A DNA stretch of 64,000 bases from Rhizobium sp. P32RR-XVIII (lineage in GTDB: Bacteria; Pseudomonadota; Alphaproteobacteria; Rhizobiales; Rhizobiaceae), in assembly GCF_012641395.1 (NCBI RefSeq), contig NZ_JABAIH010000005.1, positions 124,001 to 188,000 on the forward strand, in the 5' to 3' direction. The translations under genes and the position numbers were made by a program. This document shows, piece by piece, positions 45,339 to 52,926 of this stretch. The notes beneath the pieces were generated by a model. It was not told where the DNA came from. It searched no databases and was given only the letters and a program-made list of their open reading frames with translations. Each line of letters opens with the position of its first letter. Positions within the stretch are counted from its first letter, which is position 1.

Positions 45339-46559
45339 CTAGTCGCTCGGCAGCGGGCCGGGGAGTAACAAAACTGTCGGGAATGCCACGGCGGGCGGCG
45401 CCATCCAGCGGCGCGCCCTGCCGTTGCCGAAGGATAACACCTTTCCCGCACTCGCGAGCGCATCGAGCGCCCGCTGCACGGTGCGCGGGCTTGTTCCGAG
45501 GGCGATCGCCAGCGCCGAACTCGACCAGGCTTCGCCGTCCGCCAGCAAGGCGAGCAGGAAGGCGTTCTCTTCTTCGACCGGTGGGGCGAGGACAGCGATG
45601 TCGCGTTTTCCTCGCGACATCAGCACAAAGCCGCGCTTCGTCGCCTTGATATCGGCAAGCGTTTCCAGAGCCGCGCGCAGCCGCCCGATCTCGACCCGCA
45701 GCCGCGCCCGGTGCGATTCATCGGCATGCCTTGCGCGAAAGGCGCGGGACAAGAGGACTGCGCGCGGCGCATCGCCGGGGGCGGCTTCGGCCAATGTCCG
45801 TGCCAGCGCGAAAAGCACCGGCCGGCCGGCGAGCGGCACCACGTGGCTGCCATTGCGCACGACGTTGCGGCACGCATCGATCACCAGAGTATCCGAGGCG
45901 AGCAGGCCTTCGACCTCCGCAAGCCGGATTACCCGCTCTTCGCCGTGGGCGACAAGGCGTGCGGCGGGCGCATCGAGTACCTGTGCCGCCTGCTCCACCT
46001 CGACGCTCAGCGCGGGGATGCCGGCGCTCCGCGCCGCATCAGTCGCCCTTGCCAGGGCTTCCCGTGCGGTCCTTGTCCGCAGCCTCCTGATCTCGATGCC
46101 GGCGACCGCCAGTTCGTGGCCCGCGCGCAGGGCAGGCGGGAGGGGCGCCGGATCGAGATCGGCAAGGCGGCGTTCGGCTTCGTCGAGATGGCCGATCAAC
46201 AGCAGGCGGCGCACCTGCAGATTGCCGGCATGCGCCGCGTTGAGGCGGTCGCCGTGGCTTTCCAGCGTCCGGCGTGCGGCATCCAGGGCCTTTTGCGGCC
46301 AGGTGAGGTCGCGCGAGACGAGGGCGATCTCGGCTTCGGCGACAATGCAGCGGGCGCGGGCGACGGCTTCCCGTGGTCCGAAGCCGCGCGCGGCAGCTTT
46401 CAGCAGGGCCTTGGCGCGGACGAGATCGCCGAGTTGCGCCATGGCGATGCCCCTGAGTGCAAGCGCCGGCGGATCGTCACGCAGGGAGACGCGCTTCAGC
46501 GCGCCGAGCGTATCGCCCGAGGCAAGCGCCTGCGCTGCCGCGGTGATCAGCGAGTCCAT
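45339..46559 (-). CDS. TPR-like/winged-helix regulator
   Basis: 406 residues. The first half (about 1–200) is a helical solenoid of TPR-like repeats (AKALLKAAARGFGPREAVAR, then AERRLADLDPAPLPPALRAG). The second half has a winged-helix segment with RLRVEIGRLRAALETLADIK and KATKRGFVLMSR, like the OmpR/SARP fold, followed by an HTH (SSALAIALGTSPRTVQRALD). It is probably a transcriptional regulator with an N-terminal sensing scaffold. It is coupled to the propeller gene downstream and divergent from the DUF899 pair at 46679, the likely target. The family is known in rhizobia only by its domain makeup. Confidence 0.75.
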   Translation of the reverse strand: MDSLITAAAQALASGDTLGALKRVSLRDDPPALALRGIAMAQLGDLVRAKALLKAAARGFGPREAVARARCIVAEAEIALVSRDLTWPQKALDAARRTLESHGDRLNAAHAGNLQVRRLLLIGHLDEAERRLADLDPAPLPPALRAGHELAVAGIEIRRLRTRTAREALARATDAARSAGIPALSVEVEQAAQVLDAPAARLVAHGEERVIRLAEVEGLLASDTLVIDACRNVVRNGSHVVPLAGRPVLFALARTLAEAAPGDAPRAVLLSRAFRARHADESHRARLRVEIGRLRAALETLADIKATKRGFVLMSRGKRDIAVLAPPVEEENAFLLALLADGEAWSSSALAIALGTSPRTVQRALDALASAGKVLSFGNGRARRWMAPPAVAFPTVLLLPGPLPSD

Positions 46560-46678
46560 GCAAATCCCGTCACACTTGTAACTCCCGGCCTTCGTGCTTC
46601 CAGCGGTAGTTTATTCCCGACCAGCAGGCAACAGGGCGCGCCGCCAAGCCGGCGACCAGCAACCAAAGGAGACTGAAG

Positions 46679-47449
46679 ATGATGGAACATACAACCGGAT
46701 CACGGGCCGAGTGGCTTGCAGCGAGGCTCGAGCTGCTGGAGCAGGAGAAGGAACTGACGAGGCGCAGCGACGAGGTGGCCGAGCGGCGCCAGCAGCTGCC
46801 CTGGGTGAAGATCGACAAGGACTATCGGCTCGAGACAGAGGCGGGCACCGTGCCGCTTTCCGCACTCTTCAAGGGCCGCTCGCAGCTGCTCGTCTACCAT
46901 TTCATGTTCGGCCCGGATTATACGGCCGGTTGCCCGTCCTGCTCGGCGATCGCCGACGGCTTCAACGGTGTGGTCGTACATCTGGAAAACCATGATGTGG
47001 CGTTCAGCGCCGTATCCCGGGGGCCGCTGGCGAAACTGCAGGAATTCAAGCGGCGCATGGGCTGGACCTTCGACTGGGCCTCGTCGGCGGGCAGCGATTT
47101 CAATCACGATTTCAACGTCTGGTTCACGCCGGAGGAGCAGCGCGACGGCATTGAATACAATTACCGCCGCGAGCCGCCGATGCCGGGACCGCTGGCCGCC
47201 AGGGGTGGCGAAGGGCCCGCGGCCCAGGTCGCCTCGGCAACGGGAACCGATGTCGCGACCTTTATACGCGAAAGGCCGGGGCTCAGCGCCTTCGTGATGC
47301 AGGATGGCGCGATCTACCACACCTACTCGTCCTATGCGCGCGGGCTGGACGGCGTCTGGGGGATGTACCAGTGGCTCGACCGCGCGCCGCTCGGCCGCAA
47401 CGAGACCGGCATCTGGTGGCGTCACCATGACAAATACGGGGTGAGCTGA
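46679..47449 (+). CDS. DUF899-family thioredoxin-like protein
   Basis: 256 residues. RQQLPWVKIDKDYRLETEAG opens the domain; YHFMFGPDYTAGCPSCSAIAD carries the CPSC motif in the place of the thioredoxin active site; then HDVAFSAVSRGPLAKLQ and MGWTFDWASSAGSDFNHDFN and the late YHTYSSYARG segment typical of DUF899 (AhpC/TSA-like) proteins. No activity is established; the CxxC suggests a thiol redox role. Two ATGs are adjacent (46679, 46682), with AAGGAGACTG upstream. Its stop overlaps the start of a small membrane protein gene. Divergent from the TPR/HTH regulator. Confidence 0.85.
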   Translation: MMEHTTGSRAEWLAARLELLEQEKELTRRSDEVAERRQQLPWVKIDKDYRLETEAGTVPLSALFKGRSQLLVYHFMFGPDYTAGCPSCSAIADGFNGVVVHLENHDVAFSAVSRGPLAKLQEFKRRMGWTFDWASSAGSDFNHDFNVWFTPEEQRDGIEYNYRREPPMPGPLAARGGEGPAAQVASATGTDVATFIRERPGLSAFVMQDGAIYHTYSSYARGLDGVWGMYQWLDRAPLGRNETGIWWRHHDKYGVS

Positions 47450-47724
47450 TGTCGCGGCTACCGCATTCCACCCCCAGCGCCGGCGGCAACGCCGCCGGCC
47501 TTTCCTCGGGCGTCGCCCGCTGGCTGTCATTGGCCGCCGCGCCGACCTTCGCGGCCATGGCCTTTCTAACGGCAGGCGGTGCGCCGTCCGACATGATCTG
47601 CGCCATGCATGGCGCCTCGATGTTCGGCGGCATGGTGCCGATGTACCTGCTGATGAGCCTGTTTCATGCCGGTCCGTGGCTGAGACTGGTGGCGGGCGCA
47701 GAGGGAAGCGCTCGCCGGGGATGA
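47449..47724 (+). CDS. Small membrane protein coupled to DUF899
   Basis: 91 residues with two hydrophobic segments (about 24–45 and 55–77: WLSLAAAPTFAAMAFLTAG, then ASMFGGMVPMYLLMSLFHAG). The start overlaps the stop of the DUF899 gene by one base (TGATG), so it is translated with it. A CAMHGASMFGGMVPMY segment between the helices includes a His and a Met-rich region, but I know no function. It is the last gene of the pair. Confidence 0.75.
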   Translation: MSRLPHSTPSAGGNAAGLSSGVARWLSLAAAPTFAAMAFLTAGGAPSDMICAMHGASMFGGMVPMYLLMSLFHAGPWLRLVAGAEGSARRG

Positions 47725-47801
47725 GCCGGCGAGCGGTCGAGTCTTGGAGCGGGAAATTTGCGCCGCTCCCGACCGCTATCGGCCCATGACGGTCATCGCG
47801 A

Positions 47802-48314
47802 CTAGGCGCAGCATTTCGCACCGGTCGCCGGTCCGCAGCAGGCGGCAACCTGGGCCTGTTCCGCCAACCACCGGTCACGCGGCTTGCAGCTTGCGGCACG
47901 CGGCGCAAGTTCGACATGCACCGCGCCGTCACAGACAACGGGGGTCGAAGCGCAATAAAGCTGCATTGGCTGCACGCCATCGCTCACTTCGAAGGTCAGT
48001 TTCGCTGAGCCGCCCAGCTGCACATGCTCAGAGACCTTGCGGATGATGGCGGCGAATTTGCCTGCCGGCATATGGGTGCGGTCGTCTTCGTCGATATCCC
48101 AAAGCTGTACGAAAATTTCCACCCAAGCCTCCGGGTTGGCTCCGCAGTCGAGCGCCTGGAACTGACCGGCTTTCACTTCGGTGACGTGATAGCCGGGCTT
48201 CACGGGGCGGCCGCCATAGTGGAACACTAGAGGCAAATCGCGGGAGGCGGCGAGCCCATCGAGCAGCAGGCCGAGCCTAATATCCTGAGAAGAGGTCTTG
48301 TTCACTGCATTCAT
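47802..48314 (-). CDS. DUF6428-family protein in the arsenic locus
   Basis: 170 residues. LVFHYGGRPVKPGYHVTEVK opens the domain, then GANPEAWVEIFVQLWDIDED and a KLTFEVSDG segment; the C terminus is Cys-rich: AACCGPATGAKCCA. The last part matches the Cys-rich end of the divergent ArsR (VAACCAP). I chose ATG 48314 because the longer frame upstream includes the palindromic operator. Found next to ars genes in other rhizobia as far as I recall; a role in binding or sensing arsenic is only suggested by the CC motifs and shared operator. Confidence 0.78.
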   Translation of the reverse strand: MNAVNKTSSQDIRLGLLLDGLAASRDLPLVFHYGGRPVKPGYHVTEVKAGQFQALDCGANPEAWVEIFVQLWDIDEDDRTHMPAGKFAAIIRKVSEHVQLGGSAKLTFEVSDGVQPMQLYCASTPVVCDGAVHVELAPRAASCKPRDRWLAEQAQVAACCGPATGAKCCA

Positions 48315-48324
48315 CTGCGATATT

Positions 48325-48360
48325 CCATATTTCAACATTTCAAGGATTGTTGAAATATGG
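48325..48360. promoter_or_regulatory. ArsR operator: perfect 13-base inverted repeat
   Basis: CCATATTTCAACA (48325–48337) and TGTTGAAATATGG (48348–48360) are perfect complements with a 10-base spacer. The right arm includes the ATG of arsR (48357). It lies between arsR and the DUF6428 gene and matches the TTCAA…TTGAA type bound by ArsR/SmtB repressors. ArsR should bind here and release on arsenite. Confidence 0.88.
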
Positions 48361-48710
48361 ATGAACGTCAAGCTCTCGCTTCATTTGGCGCGCTTTCCCA
48401 GGAAACCCGCCTGCAGATCGTCCGTATGCTCGTGGTTGCCGGTCCTGATGGCATGGCGGCAGGCACGATTGCGGAAAAGCTCGAAGTCTCGCCGTCGAAT
48501 GTTTCCTTCCACCTGAAGGAGCTGGATCGCGCCGGCATTATCAGCCAGCAGCGCGAAGCCCGCTCGATCATCTACACCGCGAATTACGATGCCCTCGGCG
48601 GCCTCGTGCGCTTTCTGATGGAAGACTGCTGCGCCGGCCATCCGGAAATCTGCGCGCCGGCGGCCGAGGTTGCGGCCTGCTGCGCGCCGGTCGAAGGCAC
48701 GGTTCAATGA
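48357..48710 (+). CDS. arsR: Arsenite-responsive repressor, ArsR/SmtB family
   Basis: 117 residues with a winged helix (GTIAEKLEVSPSNVSFHLKE, then RAGIISQQREARSIIYT). Cysteines that could bind As(III) or Sb(III) lie in the C-terminal part: MEDCCAGHPEIC and VAACCAP, a layout seen in alphaproteobacterial ArsR rather than in the classical CVC box. The ribosome binding site AAGGA lies within the operator. Repressor for aqpS, arsC and itself, and probably for the divergent DUF6428 gene. Confidence 0.93.
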   Translation: MDERQALASFGALSQETRLQIVRMLVVAGPDGMAAGTIAEKLEVSPSNVSFHLKELDRAGIISQQREARSIIYTANYDALGGLVRFLMEDCCAGHPEICAPAAEVAACCAPVEGTVQ

Positions 48711-48740
48711 TCACGCTGACGCGGTTGGGGGCTTGAAACT

Positions 48741-49442
48741 ATGACGTCGTTTCCGCTTTCGCGCCGCCTTGTTTCGGAAGGACTCGGCACGGGCATTCTG
48801 GTCGCGACCGTCGTCGGTTCGGGCATCATGGCGGATCGTCTGACCGATGATACGGCGCTTGCCCTGCTCGGCAACACACTGGCGACGGGGGCAATGCTCG
48901 TCGTGCTGATTACCGTTCTCGGGCCGATATCGGGCGCGCATTTCAATCCGGTCGTCTCGCTGGTCTTTGCGCTGCGTCGCGAATTGCCAGCCGCGTCCGT
49001 GCCGACCTACATCGCCGCGCAGACTTTTGGCGGCATTGCAGGCACGATGCTCGCGCATGGCATGTTCGCGCTACCCTTGCTGCAGGCGTCGGAAACGATA
49101 CGGTCAGGCGGCGCGCAATGGCTCGCAGAGGTGGTGGCAACCTTCGGCCTAGTCTTCGTCATCCTTTCGGGCATCCGGTTTCGCGCCGATGCCGTGGCAT
49201 GGCTGGTCGGCCTCTATATCACCGCCGCTTACTGGTTCACCGCTTCCACGTCCTTCGCCAATCCGGCCGTCGCAATCGCCCGATCGCTGACGAACACATT
49301 CTCGGGCATCCGCCCGATCGATCTGCCCGGCTTCATCGTCGCGGAAATGATAGGCGCATTGCTGGCGATGATGCTCGTTGGCTGGCTGCTGATGGACGCC
49401 CGTAATTCCCAATCTCTCTCCAAGACGGAACCCACCTCATGA
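48741..49442 (+). CDS. aqpS: Arsenic-linked aquaglyceroporin-type channel
   Basis: 233 residues, six helices with the two half-helix motifs GAHFNPVVSL and SFANPAVAIARS of the MIP family. Between arsR and arsC it matches AqpS of Sinorhizobium, which lets arsenite (formed by ArsC) leave the cell by diffusion and so replaces the usual ArsB/Acr3 pump. The start is ATG 48741; the 30-base gap after arsR and the overlap with arsC (ATGA) show one operon. Confidence 0.92.
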   Translation: MTSFPLSRRLVSEGLGTGILVATVVGSGIMADRLTDDTALALLGNTLATGAMLVVLITVLGPISGAHFNPVVSLVFALRRELPAASVPTYIAAQTFGGIAGTMLAHGMFALPLLQASETIRSGGAQWLAEVVATFGLVFVILSGIRFRADAVAWLVGLYITAAYWFTASTSFANPAVAIARSLTNTFSGIRPIDLPGFIVAEMIGALLAMMLVGWLLMDARNSQSLSKTEPTS

Positions 49443-49867
49443 GCATGGACGTCACGATCTATCACAACCCCGAATGCGGCACCTCGCGCAATACGCTGGC
49501 AATGATCCGCAATGCCGGCATCGAGCCGACTGTCATCGAATATCTGCAAAATCCGCCGAGCCGCGAAGAACTCTTGAAGATGATTGCCGATGCAGGCTTG
49601 AGCGTGCGCGAGGCGATCCGCGAAAAGGGCACGCCCTATGCCGAGCTTGGCCTCGACAATCCGGAGCTGACCGACGAGCAACTGCTCGACGCCATGCTGA
49701 AGGACCCGATCTTGATTAACCGGCCCTTCGTTATCTCGCCTGTTGGTACCCGCCTTGCCCGGCCGTCGGAAGTCGTGCTCGAAATCCTGCCCGATACGCA
49801 CAAAGGCCCGTTCGCCAAGGAAGACGGCGAGCAGGTTCTGGATGCGGAAGGCAAGCGACTTGTCTGA
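49439..49867 (+). CDS. arsC: Glutaredoxin-dependent arsenate reductase
   Basis: 142 residues. Catalytic Cys13 in IYHNPECGTSRNTL, followed by the typical ILINRPFVIS, and the active-site Arg region after it. It reduces arsenate to arsenite using glutathione and glutaredoxin. The ATG overlaps the aqpS stop, and the stop overlaps the start of the MFS gene. The reduced arsenic would exit through AqpS or the MFS protein. Confidence 0.94.
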   Translation: MSMDVTIYHNPECGTSRNTLAMIRNAGIEPTVIEYLQNPPSREELLKMIADAGLSVREAIREKGTPYAELGLDNPELTDEQLLDAMLKDPILINRPFVISPVGTRLARPSEVVLEILPDTHKGPFAKEDGEQVLDAEGKRLV

Positions 49868-51035
49868 ACGGGTGCCGCTTTTTGCCGTGCTTGCGCTCGG
49901 CGTCACACAGATCATCGGCTACGGCACCCTCTATTACAGTTTCAGCATTCTCGCTTCCGATATGGCCGCGCAATTCGGCTGGTCGAGCGAGTGGGTTTTC
50001 GGCGCTCTTTCGGCGGCCCTTCTGACAGGCGGCCTCACGGCGCCATGGCTCGGGGCATTGTTCGACAAAATCGGAGCCGGCCGCGTGATGGCGATCGGCT
50101 CGCTTGTCGCGGCCCTCGCTCTCATCGCCTGCGCCTTCGCGCCGACCAGGGCAGCTTATGTTTTGGCTCTCATTGCCATCGAAGTCGCTTCCAACCTCGT
50201 CCAGTATAGCGCGGCGTTCGCGCTTCTGGTTCAGTTGCGGCCGCAGGTCGCTTCCCGCAGCATCACCTATCTGACGCTCATCGGCGGTTTTGCATCGACG
50301 ATTTTCTGGCCGATCACCACGGCGCTGCATTCGCATCTCAATTGGCAAAACGTCTATCTGGTTTACGCCGCCCTCAATCTGGCTATCTGCCTGCCGATCC
50401 ATGCATGGCTGTCGCGCAGCGCGACCACTGAGCGGGCCGCCGCCTCGACCGCGGCTCCGCCAGTGAAGGGAATCTTGGCACCAGAGCGCCGCAGGCTCGG
50501 CTTTGCCGTGATGGTAACGGGCTTCTCGCTTATGTCGCTGGTCAGTTCGGCCATGCTAGTGCATCTCGTACCGTTGCTTTCGGGCCTCGGGCTCGGCGCA
50601 ACTGCAGCGCTCGTTGGCACGCTGTTCGGCCCGTCGCAGGCCGGCAGCCGGTTGACCAACATGGTCTTCGGCAAGAACCTACCGCCGCTCGGCCTTGCAG
50701 TAACAGCGGCAACGCTTCTTCCGGTCGGCGTGCTGGTTTTGCTGCTTTCCGCTCCATCCGTGCCGGGGGCTATGGTCTTCGCCGTGATTTTCGGCATGGG
50801 CAATGGCCTGCTCAGTATCGTCTCCGGCACCTTGCCACTGCATCTCTTCGGCAGCGACGGTTACGGCAAACTGCAAGGCAAGATGATGGCGGCGCGGCTA
50901 ACCCTGTCTGCCTTGGCGCCGTTCGTGCTGGCCTTCGCGATGGAGAAATTGGGTATCTCGCTGTCGCTCGGTATCACGGTTGCATTCGGCGGGCTTTCGA
51001 TTGTCGCTTTGTCGTCCATCGGGTTTCTGCGATGA
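49860..51035 (+). CDS. MFS transporter of the arsenic operon
   Basis: 391 residues, twelve predicted helices. GVTQIIGYGTLYYSFSILAS opens the first helix, and LGALFDKIGAGRVMAIGS is the loop between helices 2 and 3 typical of major facilitators. I take TTG 49860, overlapping the arsC stop, with GGAAGG upstream; ATG 49842 and GTG 49872 are alternatives. Being the last gene of an ars operon, it may export arsenite or a methyl- or thio-arsenical, perhaps like ArsK of Agrobacterium, but I cannot show this. Its stop (TGA at 51033) lies inside a dispersed repeat. Confidence 0.82.
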   Translation: MSERVPLFAVLALGVTQIIGYGTLYYSFSILASDMAAQFGWSSEWVFGALSAALLTGGLTAPWLGALFDKIGAGRVMAIGSLVAALALIACAFAPTRAAYVLALIAIEVASNLVQYSAAFALLVQLRPQVASRSITYLTLIGGFASTIFWPITTALHSHLNWQNVYLVYAALNLAICLPIHAWLSRSATTERAAASTAAPPVKGILAPERRRLGFAVMVTGFSLMSLVSSAMLVHLVPLLSGLGLGATAALVGTLFGPSQAGSRLTNMVFGKNLPPLGLAVTAATLLPVGVLVLLLSAPSVPGAMVFAVIFGMGNGLLSIVSGTLPLHLFGSDGYGKLQGKMMAARLTLSALAPFVLAFAMEKLGISLSLGITVAFGGLSIVALSSIGFLR

Positions 51036-51057
51036 CCGCTTTTGGCCCAAAGCAGAC
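51032..51057. repeat. Dispersed palindromic repeat, copy 1
   Basis: ATGACCGCTTTTGGCCC then AAAGCAGAC: the arms GACCGCTTT and AAAGCGGTC-type are nearly complementary. It contains the stop codon of the MFS gene. Other copies lie at 52105, 52141, 56906, 56942, 57964, 57999 and 58534. Confidence 0.7.
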
Positions 51058-51202
51058 CTGACGCTCGAACTGCTCTATCAATCTGACTCTAGAGACGCTG
51101 GGAAATCTCCATTGATCAAAGGGACGCTCCTCAGCATGCGCAGAACATCTGGTATCCGCACGTCGACGCTGCCATAAATGAGCTTCATCGAGGGGAGGCA
51201 TC

Positions 51203-51976
51203 ATGATGCAGAAGAATGCGCCGGACTTCAGCCTTGAGGACAAGGTGACTTTCGTGACGGGAGCGAGCCGTGGCATCGGTCGAGCTTGCGCACTTGCCTG
51301 TGCCGCAGCGGGCTCGAATATTGTTTTGGGGGTCCGCGATGTCGCAGCGTCGGCGGGCCTGGTTGCCGAACTCGAGGGCGCGGGACGAAAGGTCCTCCCT
51401 GTTGAACTGGACATTCCCAATAAGGCCCACATCGCACAAGCCGTCGACGCGGCGCTTACGACGTTCGGTCGGATCGACATCCTCGTCAACAACGTCGGCG
51501 TGGCTCCGGGCAATCTCGCGGAACTCGTTGAGGAGAAGGACCTTGACGAAATACTCGATGTCAACATCAAGGGCACTTTTCTGATGACGCAGGCAGTGGG
51601 CCGTCAGATGATCAAGCGCAATAGCGGCCGGATCATCAACATCAGCTCACAGGCCGGTACCGTGGCACTGCGCGGCGAGGCAATCTATTGCATGAGCAAG
51701 GCGGCAATTAATCACCTCACGCGCTGCCTCGCAGCCGAATGGCCACGCTATAATGTCACCGTAAATACCGTCTCGCCGACGTTCATCCACACGGATGGCA
51801 CAGCACCTTTTCTGTCCGATGCCGACAATCGCAAAGCGACGCTCGCTCACATTCCACTCGGCCGGATCGGTGAAACCGATGATGTGGTGGGTGCCGTCGT
51901 CTTCCTTGCATCACCGGCTGCGAGCCTGATCACCGGCGCGAACCTGCTGGTGGACGGTGGATGGTCGGTCGCCTGA
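51203..51976 (+). CDS. Short-chain dehydrogenase/reductase (3-oxoacyl-ACP reductase type)
   Basis: 257 residues. NAD(P)-binding TGASRGIGRA, NNVG after the fourth strand, catalytic Ser in NISSQAG, and YCMSK (Tyr and Lys), ending in ITGANLLVDGGW as in most 3-oxoacyl-reductase-like SDRs. It reduces or oxidises an unknown carbonyl or alcohol in the cytosol. Monocistronic between repeat copies, in the mosaic accessory stretch. GAGGGGAGG is the ribosome binding site. Confidence 0.85.
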   Translation: MMQKNAPDFSLEDKVTFVTGASRGIGRACALACAAAGSNIVLGVRDVAASAGLVAELEGAGRKVLPVELDIPNKAHIAQAVDAALTTFGRIDILVNNVGVAPGNLAELVEEKDLDEILDVNIKGTFLMTQAVGRQMIKRNSGRIINISSQAGTVALRGEAIYCMSKAAINHLTRCLAAEWPRYNVTVNTVSPTFIHTDGTAPFLSDADNRKATLAHIPLGRIGETDDVVGAVVFLASPAASLITGANLLVDGGWSVA

Positions 51977-52104
51977 GGCCGAGGCGCTCCTGCAGCGCAA
52001 GTCTGATGCAGACGAGAACGACGATTTCCCCGGATAGGATCGCCATACGTCATCGGCAAAGGCGATCTAAGATCTCGGCCAGCATTACCCGGGGAACAAT
52101 GCCT

Positions 52105-52170
52105 ATGCCCGCTTCTGGCGCGCTAAGAAGACATCGCCTGATGACCGCTTTGCGGCCCAGGGCGGCCATG
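52105..52170. repeat. Dispersed palindromic repeat, two diverged copies
   Basis: ATGCCCGCTTCTGGCGCGC (52105 on) and ATGACCGCTTTGCGGCCCAG (52141 on) resemble the element at 51032. Both are more decayed. They lie in the 254-base gap after the SDR gene, which holds no gene. Confidence 0.55.
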
Positions 52171-52230
52171 CTTCGATTACGCGCGGGGGTGGACTATGTG
52201 AACTTGGGGTAGCCGGACGTTTCGCTCAGC

Positions 52231-52422
52231 CTACGGAAGTTCGATCTCGCCGTCCACCACGTGTTTGAGCCCGGTGCCTTCCGCCGTTAGCGTTATGCGG
52301 ACCTTCAACTTCTTGCCGCCGACCTGCCCCTTGCGCACCGTCTCCTCGATCTTGCGCTGCGACGTGACGCCGACTTCCTTCAGGAACTTGCGGATCGACA
52401 TGTTGAAGGCGTCTTCGCTCAT
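52231..52422 (-). CDS. DUF6494-family small protein
   Basis: 63 residues: MSEDAFNMSIRKFLKEVGVT, then SQRKIEETVRKGQVGG, then a strand-rich end LKHVVDGEIELP. This is the DUF6494 pattern found across proteobacteria, with a helical first half and a beta second half; function unknown. AGGAGTTCCGCC is its ribosome binding site. Monocistronic. Confidence 0.85.
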   Translation of the reverse strand: MSEDAFNMSIRKFLKEVGVTSQRKIEETVRKGQVGGKKLKVRITLTAEGTGLKHVVDGEIELP

Positions 52423-52926
52423 GGCGGAACTCCTCTATGTGCGAAAGGGATTGTAATGGAAGGTAAATCGTCAAGGAAGTAGGCAGTGACGCGCGTGAAA
52501 AATTTCGGCGACATAGATCGGCGTTAGGGGTCGCTTTGGGTCGAGACGCGACCTTTGCGCGACCCGGCGCCACGACAAATTGGAACAGCGACCAGTCAGT
52601 GCGCAGAGGTGAAGTTGCGGTCTTGCCATTGCTGCAGGCTGCGTCCGTGGGTGGCGTTGCAGCGGCCGGCTCCAGTAAAACGCGCGCAAATTCGCATGTT
52701 ACAAGGGAACTTTTAGCATCAAGCCCGATTTTACAATCATATATCACCGGATGGAGCGATCTAATGGCACAACCCCAGAATGCAGCAATGCATCGACGAG
52801 TGCCTCAGCCGCGATTCCGTCTGTCTCTCGACCCAATGCACAGCAGACTGCGAGCACGTAGCCGACATGAGCGTTTGTGTCGAGGCTGGCGCGGACGCAC
52901 GGAAGGCTGTCGCCAGCGTTGGACAG
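52423..52926. other. Intergenic region upstream of the RlpA-like gene
   Basis: 504 bases. Open frames here are short and without support; the frame of the RlpA-like gene stays open upstream to 52780 and an ATG at 52867 is a possible longer start. Promoters of the DUF6494 gene and of the RlpA-like gene must lie here. Nothing else recognised. Confidence 0.4.
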
